This document shows positions 41,950 to 51,927 of a stretch of DNA of 64,000 bases, piece after piece. Made by a program: the position numbers and the translations under genes. The notes below the pieces were generated by a model, which was not told the origin of the DNA, did not search any database, and was given only the letters and a program-made list of their open reading frames with translations. This DNA comes from Sneathiella sp. HT1-7 (GTDB taxonomy: Bacteria > Pseudomonadota > Alphaproteobacteria > Sneathiellales > Sneathiellaceae). The DNA lies in NCBI RefSeq assembly GCF_020731145.1, contig NZ_JAJFZN010000002.1, positions 248,001 to 312,000 on the forward strand, in the 5' to 3' direction. How positions within the stretch are numbered: the stretch's first letter is position 1; every line of letters begins with the position of its first letter.

Positions 41950-44073
41950 ATGAGTTCTTTTTTCAAGCCGCTGAAAGTTCGCCTGATGGCGACGTGTGTG
42001 CTGGGAATGATCTTGATCACAGTATTGTTTTTGCGGTTCGTTGATCTGCGCCCCGAGGTGTCGCCAGATTTCTTCTTTAGCTCAAATGATCCAGAGCTTG
42101 CTCAGTCTGCAGCCATTCATGATCTCTTTCCTTCTGATGAATTCCTGATTATCAGCGTTGCTGGACGAGATATTTTTTCTCCTCGATATTATGCGCGGCT
42201 AATAAATTTGTCGGAGGATCTTGCCAAGATCCATGGAATAACTCGCCTGATAAGCGTTGCCACAGGCCCAGAGGACGTCAAGGCGGCAAGCGAAAGCCCC
42301 TTTTGGCGACCGCTTCTAATCGGCGAAGATAACAGTGCTACATTGATTATTGCCTTTGTCGGTACAAATTCCCCTAATGGTCTGATTGGCGAGATTGAGG
42401 CAGCATCAGCGCTCTTCAACGACGGAGACGCGTTTCATATTCGTTTGTCCGGGATGCCCTACATTGTCGAGCAAATACGTCGAAGCTTGATATATGATCT
42501 GCAAGTTTTCAGCACAGCATCACTAGTTATTTTTGTCTTCATCCTGTTGATCGTTTTCCGCTCACCGGTGATTGCGCTGGGGGGCTGTGTGAGCGGTATT
42601 ACTGCTATATTTCTGACTCTGTTGATCTTGCAATTGCTCGGTCAGTCCATCGGTATTCTGACGGCAAATCTCGCCATTATTGTTTTTGTGCTGGTTCAGT
42701 CCCAGGCGATTTATTTGACGGCTAATTGGCGGCAAGTAAGTGATCTGGGGGAGCTTGATGCAGTAAGGTATGCCGTTTCGCAGACTTTCCGTGCGTCCTT
42801 CTGGTGTATGGTGACGACGCTTCTGGGCTTTGCCGCCCTCCTCAATGTAGCAGCGGAGCCATTGAGCCAGCTTGGAGCTGGGGGCATCGTTGGCTCTTTT
42901 GCGGCGCTTCTGTGTTGCTATCTGATCTATCCCGCATTCTTACTCTTCGCGGTCAGGCGATCGACGGAAAAACATGCTGCGAGCGACATTGCAAATAGAA
43001 AACCAATAGTTGTCATTCGATACGGAATTGGCGCCTGTTTGATATTGATTGCAGTTGCCTCTGTGCCGGGTCTTTTTCGGTTGAATACCGATCCGAGCCT
43101 TCTAAACTATTTTGAGAAAGATTCCGACCTTTTTGAAGGGTTGGCTTTTGTTGATCGAAACGGGGGGAGTAGTCCGCTGAAGCTCGTTGTTCGTCTGAAA
43201 GATGGCGGCAGGCTCGACACCGAAGCAGGTTATGAGGCCATGTGGAACTTGCATAACGACTTGCTGGCGGAGAAAAATGTCGGCACTGTCATTTCCCTTC
43301 CGGCGCTATTGGCGGAGGCCAACTCACATCCGTTGGCCTTTTTGCTGCCATGGCGGGAAATCGTGAGCCTTTTGTCCCTTGGCATTAATGATAACGTAGC
43401 GGATAATTTCCTGAATGATGACCGGAACCAGACATTATATCTACTTAGAATGAAAGAAACGTCACGGAACGAGTCTCGCAATACGGTTACACAGCGTCTT
43501 CAGGAAATTGTTGCGGCGGCGGGGTTTGAATCGGCCTTGACCGGAGGGGTCTATGCACTACAGGGACGCCTCTCCGATCTTGTGACGCGGAGCCTTATTA
43601 CCGGAACATCCATGTTGCTTTTGTTGTTTGGGCTGATTGCCTGGATAGTTAGCCGGAGTTGGCAGGTGGCGCTCGCGATGATCCTGACGGCCGCGCTCAT
43701 CCCCTTGACAGTGCTGGGCAGCGCGGGTTGGTTTAACGTGCCGGTGGATGTTATTTCCGCTCCCGCAGTTAGTGTCTGCTTCGGCATTGCTGTGGATGCG
43801 TTGATCCATCTGGCCTTGGCACTTCGGCGAGATGGGTTTCCCGGAAAAGGTGCGGCGGCGATCACGCGAGCACTACAGGAACAATCAGTGGGCATTGTGA
43901 CGTCCAGCGGTATCATTGCGATTGGTTTCCTGATCTTTTCAATCTCAGCTTTTCCGCCGACCGTTCGGTTCGGCGGCGAGATTGTTTTGGGCGCTCTTTT
44001 CGCAGGGGCGGCAACTCTCACTCTTTTCCCATTGTTGGCGAGATTTCTCACTAGAGGAACGAGAGTTGAATGA
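41950..44073 (+). CDS. RND-superfamily (MMPL-type) membrane protein
   Basis: An inner-membrane protein of 707 residues with two repeats, each of one helix, a large periplasmic loop and five helices. The loops are at about residues 35-185 and 390-540. The helix bundles include VIALGGCVSGITAIFLTLLIL and FNVPVDVISAPAVSVCFGIAVDALIHLAL, where the second holds acidic D residues usual in proton-driven RND proteins. It is shorter than AcrB-type pumps and closest to MMPL or hopanoid-lipid transporter-like exporters. Substrate unknown. Its stop overlaps the hrpB start by ATGA, so the two are co-expressed. Confidence 0.8.
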   Translation: MSSFFKPLKVRLMATCVLGMILITVLFLRFVDLRPEVSPDFFFSSNDPELAQSAAIHDLFPSDEFLIISVAGRDIFSPRYYARLINLSEDLAKIHGITRLISVATGPEDVKAASESPFWRPLLIGEDNSATLIIAFVGTNSPNGLIGEIEAASALFNDGDAFHIRLSGMPYIVEQIRRSLIYDLQVFSTASLVIFVFILLIVFRSPVIALGGCVSGITAIFLTLLILQLLGQSIGILTANLAIIVFVLVQSQAIYLTANWRQVSDLGELDAVRYAVSQTFRASFWCMVTTLLGFAALLNVAAEPLSQLGAGGIVGSFAALLCCYLIYPAFLLFAVRRSTEKHAASDIANRKPIVVIRYGIGACLILIAVASVPGLFRLNTDPSLLNYFEKDSDLFEGLAFVDRNGGSSPLKLVVRLKDGGRLDTEAGYEAMWNLHNDLLAEKNVGTVISLPALLAEANSHPLAFLLPWREIVSLLSLGINDNVADNFLNDDRNQTLYLLRMKETSRNESRNTVTQRLQEIVAAAGFESALTGGVYALQGRLSDLVTRSLITGTSMLLLLFGLIAWIVSRSWQVALAMILTAALIPLTVLGSAGWFNVPVDVISAPAVSVCFGIAVDALIHLALALRRDGFPGKGAAAITRALQEQSVGIVTSSGIIAIGFLIFSISAFPPTVRFGGEIVLGALFAGAATLTLFPLLARFLTRGTRVE

Positions 44074-46589
44074 GCATTGATTTTACAAAAACCGGTTTGC
44101 CGGTTGTCGATATTCTGGAGGATGTCGCATCGGCGTTGGAAAATTCTCCGTCGGCCATTCTGGAGGCTGCGCCCGGTGCGGGTAAGACGACGCTGGTGCC
44201 GCTCTATTTGCTGCAAAAGGGATTAGTCGGCAGTCAAAAAGTTATCATGCTGGAACCGCGCCGTCTCGCGGCCCGCGCAGCGGCGCGCCGAATGGCGGAC
44301 CTTCTAGGTGAAGACGTTGGGAAGACGGTTGGTTATCGCGTGCGACTCGATAGCAAGGTCAGCCACCAGACACGGATCGAGGTGGTGACGGAAGGGATAT
44401 TGACCCGGCGCCTGCAATCTGATCCGGAACTCGCGGGCGTTGGGCTGATTATTTTCGATGAGTTCCATGAACGCAGCCTGCAGACTGATCTGGGTCTCGC
44501 TCTGGCGCGACAGGTTCAGGAAGTTTTGCGCGACGATCTGAAGTTACTCTTGATGTCCGCCACGATTGAAGGTGAGCGTCTATCCAATGCCTTGAGTGGC
44601 GCACCTGTGATCAAGAGCGAAGGCCGTCAGTTTCCGGTTGAAACAAGGTTTTTGGAGCGGCCTTCTACCAAACGAGTTGAGCAAACTGTAGCGGCGGTCA
44701 TTGAAGATGCAACGCAGCAAGATGAAGGCGATATTCTTGTCTTCCTGCCCGGCGCTGGGGAGATCAAACGAACAGAGAAGTTGTTAGCAGGATCAGCCAA
44801 GCTGAAAGACTCGCTGGTTATGCCGCTTTATGGCAATTTGCCCGCCCGGGAACAGGACCGAGCCATTCAGCCTGACCCGGAGGGAAGACGAAAAATAGTT
44901 CTATCGACGGATATTACGGAAACAAGCCTCACTATTGAAGGGGTGAAAATTGTTATCGACGCGGGTTTGGCCCGTAATCCCATGTTTGATCCAAATAGCG
45001 GAATGACGGCGCTGGTAACCCGGCGCGTCAGCCGCGCATCGGCGGATCAGCGCCGGGGTCGTGCCGGCCGGTTGGGACCGGGAATATGCTATCGCCTCTG
45101 GACGGCGGCGGAGGATCGGGGGCTGATTGATTTTACCTCCCCCGAGATCATGAATGCGGATTTGAGCTCACTTGTTCTGGAGCTTGCTAATTGGGGTGTA
45201 AAGGACGTTACGGAGCTATATTGGATGGATGCTCCGCCGCCCGGGCCTTGGGCGCAGGGTCAGGATCTGCTTCGTGCACTTGGCGCCCTTGATGAGGAGG
45301 GGAAGATCACTGCACTGGGGCAGGAAATCGTTAAGTTACCACTCCACCCTCGGCTTGCTGGTATGCTTTTGTGCGCTCAGGATATTAACGCTGAGGCTCT
45401 CGCTGCCGATATCGCGGCACTCCTTTCGGAAAGAGATATTATGCAGCGTGATCGTGAATTCCCTAATTCCGACATTCGCGCGCGTCTGGAAATTCTCGAA
45501 GAGGTAAGGAGAGGCAATGCAAAAAAAGGAAGTTTTGGTTCTTCTCAGCAGGTTTTGCGCGTGAGTAAGGATCTGACCCGAAGACTTTCTATCAAAGATG
45601 CTGGAAGAGAAATCGGACTTGCCGGACAATTGCTTGCTTTCGCCTATCCTGACCGCATTGGTGAATTGCGAGAGGGGAGTGAAGTGCAATATCGCCTTAG
45701 CGGAGGGCGCGGCGCGCGCCTCGCAGAGAATGACAGTCTTAAAGGAGAGCCCTACATAGTCATCGCTGAGTTGGATGGGAGGGGAAGAGATGCGCGAGTT
45801 GATCTTGCCGCGCCGATTACGTCCGAGGAAATCGAGGACAATTTCGCGGATCAGATTGTATCCGTGCGCCGGGTTTACTGGGACGAAAAGAAAGAGCGGG
45901 TTATCGCCGTTGAAGAGCGAAAGCTAGGGGCTTTGATGTTGGAAAGCCAGCGTATCAAGAATCCTGCGCCGGAAGAAATATCTACGGCTCTACTGAATGC
46001 CATACTTGGAAGGGGGTTGAAGGTCCTCCCGTGGAGTTCTGAAAGCAAATCCTTTATCGACCGTGTCAATTTCGCACGGCATCATGATCCGGAGGGCGGC
46101 TGGCCGGATTTATCCCCAGAGGAGCTGGAGGAAACGCTAGATATATGGCTCTTACCCTATCTTGCCGGGCTAACATCCCTTGCAGATATAAAGCAGTTAA
46201 ACCTGCTGGAGATACTCAAAAACTATTTAAGCTGGGAACAGCTGACGCATCTGGAAAATTTCGCCCCCGCAACGATCAGGGTGCCGAGCGGCTCTGATAT
46301 TCGCCTTGATTATTCGAATCCAGATACGCCGGTTCTTGCCGTGCGCCTGCAGGAGGTTTTTGGCCTGAGCGATGTTCCAAAGCTGGCGGAGGGACGTGTT
46401 GCGGTGTCCGTTCATTTACTGTCCCCAGCGCGACGGCCGGTTCAGATTACGCAGGATCTGGCAAGCTTCTGGCAAAAAACCTATTTGGAGGTGAAAAAGG
46501 ATTTGAAAGGCCGATATCCTAAACACTACTGGCCCGATGATCCGATGCAGGCCGAAGCAACCCATCGCGCAAAGCCGCGCAAAGCATAG
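44070..46589 (+). CDS. hrpB: ATP-dependent RNA helicase HrpB
   Basis: An 839-residue DEAH-box helicase of the HrpB family. Motif I is AAPGAGKTTLVPL, motif II DEFHE (a DEAH variant usual in HrpB), motif III LMSATIEG, motif V STDITETSLTIEGV and motif VI RRGRAGRLGPG. The C-terminal ~350 residues form the HrpB-specific domain. The role in RNA metabolism is poorly defined; it is dispensable in several bacteria. It overlaps the preceding MMPL-type gene and converges on cobV with 13 bases between stops. Confidence 0.92.
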   Translation: MSIDFTKTGLPVVDILEDVASALENSPSAILEAAPGAGKTTLVPLYLLQKGLVGSQKVIMLEPRRLAARAAARRMADLLGEDVGKTVGYRVRLDSKVSHQTRIEVVTEGILTRRLQSDPELAGVGLIIFDEFHERSLQTDLGLALARQVQEVLRDDLKLLLMSATIEGERLSNALSGAPVIKSEGRQFPVETRFLERPSTKRVEQTVAAVIEDATQQDEGDILVFLPGAGEIKRTEKLLAGSAKLKDSLVMPLYGNLPAREQDRAIQPDPEGRRKIVLSTDITETSLTIEGVKIVIDAGLARNPMFDPNSGMTALVTRRVSRASADQRRGRAGRLGPGICYRLWTAAEDRGLIDFTSPEIMNADLSSLVLELANWGVKDVTELYWMDAPPPGPWAQGQDLLRALGALDEEGKITALGQEIVKLPLHPRLAGMLLCAQDINAEALAADIAALLSERDIMQRDREFPNSDIRARLEILEEVRRGNAKKGSFGSSQQVLRVSKDLTRRLSIKDAGREIGLAGQLLAFAYPDRIGELREGSEVQYRLSGGRGARLAENDSLKGEPYIVIAELDGRGRDARVDLAAPITSEEIEDNFADQIVSVRRVYWDEKKERVIAVEERKLGALMLESQRIKNPAPEEISTALLNAILGRGLKVLPWSSESKSFIDRVNFARHHDPEGGWPDLSPEELEETLDIWLLPYLAGLTSLADIKQLNLLEILKNYLSWEQLTHLENFAPATIRVPSGSDIRLDYSNPDTPVLAVRLQEVFGLSDVPKLAEGRVAVSVHLLSPARRPVQITQDLASFWQKTYLEVKKDLKGRYPKHYWPDDPMQAEATHRAKPRKA

Positions 46590-46602
46590 TTTGATATTCT
46601 GA

Positions 46603-47391
46603 TCAGATGGCCGCGAGGCAGGCGATCAATATAAAGATTTCCGCCACCTGCTGAATGGCACCCACTACATCTCCTGTTTGCCCACCGATCTGGCGTTTTG
46701 CTATCATACCCATCAAGCTGGCACCGATAATCCCGGCCATGAGGGCAATAGCTCCGAGTTGCGGCCCGAGAATAAAAATAGCAATAAGGATACAGATAAT
46801 TGTGCTGACCAGCGGTGCCTTCATATCTGGCCTTCCTACGCCATGTCCAAGCCCATCCTCTCGCGCGGCGGGCATAAGATAAAGTGCCCATGTCATCAGA
46901 CCCCGACTAAGCGCAGCGGCCACTATTAATAAGGAAAAGCCAAAGAGCGGATCGGGCATGCCGCCAAGAACAGCAATTTTCAGGCCGATAAAAAGGATAA
47001 GAGCCACAACGGCATAGGTGCCGACGCGACTGTCCCGCATGATCGCCAGCTTTTTCTCTTTATCTGCTCCGCCGCCGAAACCATCCGCAACGTCTCCGAT
47101 CGCATCTTCATGCAATGCGCCAGTGACGATGATCTGTGCGCCCACCGCGAGGATAGCAGAGACATAGAGAGGCAATCCCAAATACGCAGCAAGGATATAA
47201 ACTGTTCCTGATACACCTCCAACAATCAAGCCGATCAGTGCGAAGGCCCGACAGGCGGTCTTAAGGGCGGACACGTCAAAGGTAAACCCCGGCTGGATTG
47301 GCAGGCGTGTCAGAAAGACAAGCGCCACCATGAAGTCCTGCACCCAGCCGCCTTTGTAAGCCATATGGTTTTTGGATTGAGGATCGGTCAT
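46603..47391 (-). CDS. cobV: adenosylcobinamide-GDP ribazoletransferase (CobV/CobS)
   Basis: An integral membrane enzyme of 262 residues that joins alpha-ribazole (phosphate) to adenosylcobinamide-GDP, the last step of cobalamin assembly. The conserved acidic motif is GALHEDAIGDVADGFGGGADKEK (within ~90-112), followed by MRDSRVGTYA. The rest is six or seven membrane helices. It follows cobP by six bases on the same strand, so the nucleotide-loop genes are co-transcribed with cobB and cobA. Confidence 0.92.
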   Translation of the reverse strand: MTDPQSKNHMAYKGGWVQDFMVALVFLTRLPIQPGFTFDVSALKTACRAFALIGLIVGGVSGTVYILAAYLGLPLYVSAILAVGAQIIVTGALHEDAIGDVADGFGGGADKEKKLAIMRDSRVGTYAVVALILFIGLKIAVLGGMPDPLFGFSLLIVAAALSRGLMTWALYLMPAAREDGLGHGVGRPDMKAPLVSTIICILIAIFILGPQLGAIALMAGIIGASLMGMIAKRQIGGQTGDVVGAIQQVAEIFILIACLAAI

Positions 47392-47397
47392 GTCAGC

Positions 47398-47910
47398 CTA
47401 TTTAAGTTTCTGTGGAAGCCCGGCGGTTATAAAATATACCTCATCGGCGATTTCCGCTATCTGTTGATGAAGCCGACCCGCATGATCCCGAAAGGCCCGC
47501 GATAACGCATTATCGGGAACGATGCCTTGACCGACTTCGTTCGAGACAAGGACTAGCGGTCCCGGAAGGGCCTTTATCGTATCAATCAGTTGTTCGAACT
47601 CTTCTTTAATGGGTCGGTTACTTGCCATCAGATTACTGAGCCAGAGGGTAAGACAATCCACTAGAATGATCCGCCCCTTCGCAGAATGAGTAATTATTGC
47701 ACCTGACAGATCAAGGGGTTCTTCAACTGTTTTCCAACCGCTTCCCCGGTCTTCCTGGTGGCGGGCAATACGGTTTTCCATTTCGCTATCAAAGGCTTGG
47801 GCCGTCGCCAAATAAAGGCGGGACAAACCGCTTTCAATCGCCAGATTTTCTGCACAACGGCTTTTGCCGGATCGAGCACCACCAAGGACAAGAGTGATTT
47901 TGCCGCCCAT
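47398..47910 (-). CDS. cobP: adenosylcobinamide kinase / adenosylcobinamide-phosphate guanylyltransferase (CobP/CobU)
   Basis: A 170-residue bifunctional enzyme that phosphorylates adenosylcobinamide and transfers GMP to it. The P-loop GGARSGKSRCAE is at ~8-19; RHQEDRGSGWKTVEEPLDL and LVSNEVGQGIVPDNALSRAFRD are conserved active-site parts, including the guanylylated histidine region. I chose ATG 47910, behind GGAGGTAAA and one base past the cobB stop, rather than the ATG five codons upstream. Confidence 0.92.
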   Translation of the reverse strand: MGGKITLVLGGARSGKSRCAENLAIESGLSRLYLATAQAFDSEMENRIARHQEDRGSGWKTVEEPLDLSGAIITHSAKGRIILVDCLTLWLSNLMASNRPIKEEFEQLIDTIKALPGPLVLVSNEVGQGIVPDNALSRAFRDHAGRLHQQIAEIADEVYFITAGLPQKLK

Positions 47911-47911
47911 T

Positions 47912-49228
47912 TTACCTCCGATCAATTAGATGAATGAATGATCCGGCAACAGACCCGACCACTGCTCCAGCGGACCCAAGGTCTTTGCCCGTTGCGTCTG
48001 ATATGTTGAACAGGGGCGGCACTTCTCCTGATTTGGTAAGCGTTGCATAATGGAATTCATGGGCCGCTAAAGCGTCATTTGAATTCCCAAGAATGCACTT
48101 TGACGTGAGGCGCGCATTGCGATATCCGAGATAGAGTTTCGGTTCCGCGAAAGTTGTTTCAATGGGTAGCAACCCCAGCATCTTGTGGCCCGCACCTTGC
48201 CTGTCAGTGAGCTCTTCGCCGAGGACCATAAAGCCCCCGCATTCGCCATATACCGGTTTGTTTTTCGACGCAATGGCGCGGACACCCGCCTTGAATGTTT
48301 CAGATGCGGCAAGAGTGTCACCATAGAGCTCTGGATATCCGCCGGGTAAAAAGACAGCGTCGGAGGTTTGATCCGGCGCCTCATCTGCAAGGGGAGAGAA
48401 AAAAGTAATTTCCGCTCCAGATTGTTGCCATCCTGCAAGAATATGTGGATACGTAAATGCAAAGGCATCGTCCTCGGCTATGGCGATCCGCTGTGCCAGT
48501 GGTGGAATGAACGAATTTGGGGTTTCTTTCATTGGCGCATTCGGTTTTGCGATTTTTCGCAAAAATATCAGATCGCAGTTGGTTTCAACAATATCTGCGG
48601 CCGTTTCCAGAAATACCTCAAGGTCCGGTTTCTCGCGAGCCTGGACCAGCCCCAGATGTCGATGATTGAGTGTAAGGCTCTCTGATTTTGGTATAAATCC
48701 AAGTGCCGGAATACCTGCATCTGCCGCGGCGCTTTTGAGAAGATCGACGTGGCCCGGCCCGCCGACTTTGTTGAAAATCACACCTGCGAGAGAGGTATCC
48801 TCCCTATGGTTTTCAAAGCCTTGCAGGAGAGCCATAACGCTCGCCCCTTGACCTTTGGCGTCCACCACAAGAATGATCGGAATTTGCCAATCGGCTGCAA
48901 CATCAGCCGTTGAGCCTGTCCCGTCCCGCGCGCCATCGAACAGCCCCATCACGCCTTCGCCGATAACTAGGTCTTTGTTTCGCCTGACGTGCTCTAGAAT
49001 GGTGTTTTGGCTTTCCGGTCGCATTGCCCAAGGATCGAGATTGAGACAGGGATTGCCGCTCGCATAGCTATGAAATACCGGGTCGATATAATCTGGACCG
49101 ATTTTGAAGGAGCCTATGTCGATGCCCTTTCGGCGGAATGCCCGCAGCAGAGCCAGCGTGATTGTCGTTTTCCCTGAGCCAGACGCGGGCGCAGCAATAA
49201 TCAGAGTAGGGGCATTCGCGGATGCCAT
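47912..49228 (-). CDS. cobB: cobyrinic acid a,c-diamide synthase (CobB/CbiA)
   Basis: A 438-residue glutamine amidotransferase that amidates the a and c side chains of (hydrogeno)byrinic or cobyrinic acid using ATP. The N-terminal ATPase domain has APASGSGKTTITLALLR; the C-terminal class I glutaminase domain has the nucleophile in YGECGGFMVLGE and ends with the histidine-containing HEFHYA. The start at 49228 lies one base after the cobA stop; an in-frame ATG 15 codons earlier would overlap cobA. Confidence 0.92.
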   Translation of the reverse strand: MASANAPTLIIAAPASGSGKTTITLALLRAFRRKGIDIGSFKIGPDYIDPVFHSYASGNPCLNLDPWAMRPESQNTILEHVRRNKDLVIGEGVMGLFDGARDGTGSTADVAADWQIPIILVVDAKGQGASVMALLQGFENHREDTSLAGVIFNKVGGPGHVDLLKSAAADAGIPALGFIPKSESLTLNHRHLGLVQAREKPDLEVFLETAADIVETNCDLIFLRKIAKPNAPMKETPNSFIPPLAQRIAIAEDDAFAFTYPHILAGWQQSGAEITFFSPLADEAPDQTSDAVFLPGGYPELYGDTLAASETFKAGVRAIASKNKPVYGECGGFMVLGEELTDRQGAGHKMLGLLPIETTFAEPKLYLGYRNARLTSKCILGNSNDALAAHEFHYATLTKSGEVPPLFNISDATGKDLGSAGAVVGSVAGSFIHLIDRR

Positions 49229-49229
49229 G

Positions 49230-50030
49230 TCAGATCCCGTCAATTCCAGCGGAATAGCGGCTGTACCAGTCAAGATGCGGTCGAAGGTTCACAACTTCCC
49301 CAACAACAATTAGGGCCGGAGGCTTCAGGCCACTTGTCTCGACATCTATTGCGGCATTCTCCAGCGTCGATACAATAACTTCCTGTTCTTCCGTTGTAGC
49401 CTTGAAGATGACCGCGACGGGCTCTTCTTTCGGGCGGCCAAAGCCAATTAATCGTTCTGTGATCGTCGCGATATGCTTCAGTCCCATATAGATAACAATT
49501 ACCGGCGAGCCCTTGGCAATATGCTCCCAATCGACGTTCGGCACTTCGCCACTCGCGTCATGGCCGGTCAGGAAGGTAACAGCAGAATTGGTTTCCCGAT
49601 GAGTGAGGGGAATGCCCGCATAGGCCAGACCGCCAACACCTGAGGAAATGCCGGGAATGACCCGAAAAGGGATATTGTGGGCAGCGAGCATTAATGCTTC
49701 TTCACCGCCACGGCCAAAGATGTAAGGGTCTCCACCCTTGAGGCGAAGCACTTTTTTCCCTTCACGGGCGAGGGCGATCAGCCGCTCTGTGATATCCGTC
49801 TGTTTCGGCGAAGGCTTGCCGCCGCGCTTGCCGGCATATTCGAGAATAGTATCTGGCCCGGTCAGGCTAAGAATGTCCTGACCGACCAGCGCATCATAAA
49901 CCAGTACGTCCGCTTGCCGTAACGCTTCATAGCCGTACAAAGTTAGCAGTCCCGCGTCACCGGGACCGGCGCCAACCAGCCAGACGGAGCCCGGATCGAA
50001 CGCGGGTAGTTTACTCAAAATTTCTTCCAT
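49230..50030 (-). CDS. cobA: uroporphyrinogen-III C-methyltransferase (SUMT, CobA)
   Basis: A 266-residue S-adenosylmethionine-dependent methyltransferase that makes precorrin-2 from uroporphyrinogen III, the entry into corrins. The family motifs are VWLVGAGPGDAGLLTL (~17-32), the VLRLKGGDPYIFGRGGEE loop and VIPGISSGVGGLAYAGIPLTHR in parts. It is a stand-alone SUMT without the CysG siroheme domains. It heads the cobA-cobB-cobP-cobV group and is divergent from cbiD. Confidence 0.93.
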   Translation of the reverse strand: MEEILSKLPAFDPGSVWLVGAGPGDAGLLTLYGYEALRQADVLVYDALVGQDILSLTGPDTILEYAGKRGGKPSPKQTDITERLIALAREGKKVLRLKGGDPYIFGRGGEEALMLAAHNIPFRVIPGISSGVGGLAYAGIPLTHRETNSAVTFLTGHDASGEVPNVDWEHIAKGSPVIVIYMGLKHIATITERLIGFGRPKEEPVAVIFKATTEEQEVIVSTLENAAIDVETSGLKPPALIVVGEVVNLRPHLDWYSRYSAGIDGI

Positions 50031-50099
50031 AACCTTCTTTTACACATCTATTCTCAAGACGCCTAGCCATCAGTGAGGCCGGGGCCTATAAATGTAACT

Positions 50100-51185
50100 A
50101 TGACAGAGAAATCCGCAAAGGAACTGCGATATGGATGGACCACTGGCGCTTGCGCAACCGCCGCAACGAAGGCGGCATTGACGGCGTTATTTGGTGGCGA
50201 CTTTCCGGACCCGGTGACAATTACCCTGCCACGCGGTCAGAATCCTGCTTTTGCCTTGGCAACAGAGGAAAAAGGCCAGGACTTTGTTCGCGTCAGCGTC
50301 ATTAAAGATGCGGGCGATGATCCGGATGTTACTCATCTTGCGCGGATTATTTCGACCGTCAGGCGAGGTAAGGCCGGTGCAGGTATTCGTTTCCTTGCGG
50401 GTAACGGTGTAGGGACTGTCACAAAGGACGGGTTGCCCATTTCCGTTGGTAACGCGGCGATTAATCCCGTGCCGCGACAGATGATGCAGGAGGTCGTTGC
50501 CGAGGTAGCCGGTAGTTTTAAGGAACCACAGGATATTGATATCGAGATCAGTGTTGAGAATGGCGAGGAACTCGCGCGTCACACAATGAACAGGCGCCTT
50601 GGCATTGTTGGTGGCCTCTCAATTCTGGGGACGACCGGTATTGTCGTGCCCTATTCCTGCGCTTCCTGGATTGCGTCAATCCACCGTGGCATTGACGTTG
50701 CGCGGGCGAATAACCTCGCTCATCTAGCTGCAAGCACGGGGTCAACATCCGAAAAGGCCGTGGCGGCGATTTATGATCTGCCGGAAACCGCTCTGCTGGA
50801 TATGGGAGATTTCGCGGGCGGTGTGTTGAAATACCTTAGAAAGCATCCTGTGCCACGCCTCACAATTGCCGGCGGATTTGCCAAGATTACCAAGCTTGCG
50901 TTGGGGCATATGGATCTTCATTCTGGGCGTAGCCATGTTGACTTTAACTGGTTGGCCAATCAATTGGCGACCCTCGGAGCGGATGCGGATTTAGTTGCTA
51001 TGACTGCAGAGGCAAATACGGCGATGCAGGTCCTTCAATCCGCCGAGGCAACGGGTCTCCCTTTAGCGGATTATGTCGCACAAAAGGCGCGAGAAGTTGC
51101 GTCGAAGATTGTGGGTGATGGTATTATCCTAAATGTACTTATTTTTGATCGATCCGGAAATTTGGTGGGCCGGAGTGATGACTAA
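50100..51185 (+). CDS. cbiD: cobalt-precorrin-5B C1-methyltransferase (CbiD)
   Basis: A 361-residue enzyme that methylates C1 of the corrin ring, the job CobF does in the aerobic route. The diagnostic N-terminus RYGWTTGACATAATKAAL is at ~10-27; NPVPRQMMQ, GLSILGTTGIVVPYS and GGFAKITKLALGHMDLHSGRS (in parts) follow. I prefer ATG 50100, although a GTG nine codons earlier is open. No cobF is present in the window, so this protein probably supplies the C1 methylation. It overlaps cobK by 8 bases. Confidence 0.92.
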   Translation: MTEKSAKELRYGWTTGACATAATKAALTALFGGDFPDPVTITLPRGQNPAFALATEEKGQDFVRVSVIKDAGDDPDVTHLARIISTVRRGKAGAGIRFLAGNGVGTVTKDGLPISVGNAAINPVPRQMMQEVVAEVAGSFKEPQDIDIEISVENGEELARHTMNRRLGIVGGLSILGTTGIVVPYSCASWIASIHRGIDVARANNLAHLAASTGSTSEKAVAAIYDLPETALLDMGDFAGGVLKYLRKHPVPRLTIAGGFAKITKLALGHMDLHSGRSHVDFNWLANQLATLGADADLVAMTAEANTAMQVLQSAEATGLPLADYVAQKAREVASKIVGDGIILNVLIFDRSGNLVGRSDD

Positions 51186-51918
51186 GAATAAGAAAATTCT
51201 CCTCCTTGGCGGGACGAGCGAAGCAGTCGAACTAAACGAAACCCTAGCGCGAAGGTCCGACGTTGACTTGATCACCTCCCTTGCTGGACGTACGCGCAAT
51301 CCGACGTTGCTGTCCGGGAAAACGGTTGTCGGCGGGTTCGGCGGAGAAGAGGGGTTAGTAAACTTCATCGCCGACAATCAAATTGAACTTGTCATTGATG
51401 CGAGCCATCCGTTTGCTGGAAAAATCACCCAAAATGCCTGCGCCGCATGTGCGGAATGCGGTATCGCCTATCTACGGTTTCAACGCCCTGAATGGAAACA
51501 GGAGCCGGGGGATTGTTGGATTTCTGTTTCCAGCGTAGAGGGGGCCGCAAAGAAGGCGTGCGATTTCAATCGAATTTTTCTCACAGTTGGGCGTCAAGAA
51601 CTCTTACCGTTTGAGGGAATTTCGGGTAAATTCTTTCTGGTACGAAGCATTGAAAAGGCTGATTTTGCGCCGCAGCAAAGCGAAGTTAAATTCATCCGGA
51701 CACGAGGGCCATTTTCGAAAGAAGATGAAGTCAGATTGCTTTGCGAATATCGGATCGATCTGATTATCAGCAAAAATAGCGGCGGCACAGCGACCTACGC
51801 GAAAATTGCGGCTGCTCGGGAACTCAATATACCCGTTACCATGATAGCACGTCCGGTCTTGCCTGATTGCACCAGCTTTTCGGATATGGGTGCGCTACTT
51901 ACTGCGGTTGGTTTATAG
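51178..51918 (+). CDS. cobK: precorrin-6A reductase (CobK/CbiJ)
   Basis: A 246-residue NADPH-dependent reductase of precorrin-6A to 6B. The N-terminal nucleotide-binding motif is ILLLGGTSEAVELNETL; VIDASHPFAGKITQNA, YLRFQRPEW and IISKNSGGTATYAKIAAARE are the usual family motifs. The ATG at 51178 lies inside the end of cbiD, so the two are translationally coupled. It converges with cobM, 9 bases apart. Confidence 0.9.
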   Translation: MTKNKKILLLGGTSEAVELNETLARRSDVDLITSLAGRTRNPTLLSGKTVVGGFGGEEGLVNFIADNQIELVIDASHPFAGKITQNACAACAECGIAYLRFQRPEWKQEPGDCWISVSSVEGAAKKACDFNRIFLTVGRQELLPFEGISGKFFLVRSIEKADFAPQQSEVKFIRTRGPFSKEDEVRLLCEYRIDLIISKNSGGTATYAKIAAARELNIPVTMIARPVLPDCTSFSDMGALLTAVGL

Positions 51919-51927
51919 GCCGAAATT

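Noticed and set aside
50031-50099. Possible cobalamin riboswitch between cobA and cbiD
   Set aside because: The 69-base gap is too short and shows no B12-box-like conserved core. No riboswitch was seen elsewhere in the cob locus; one may lie right of the window before cobN.
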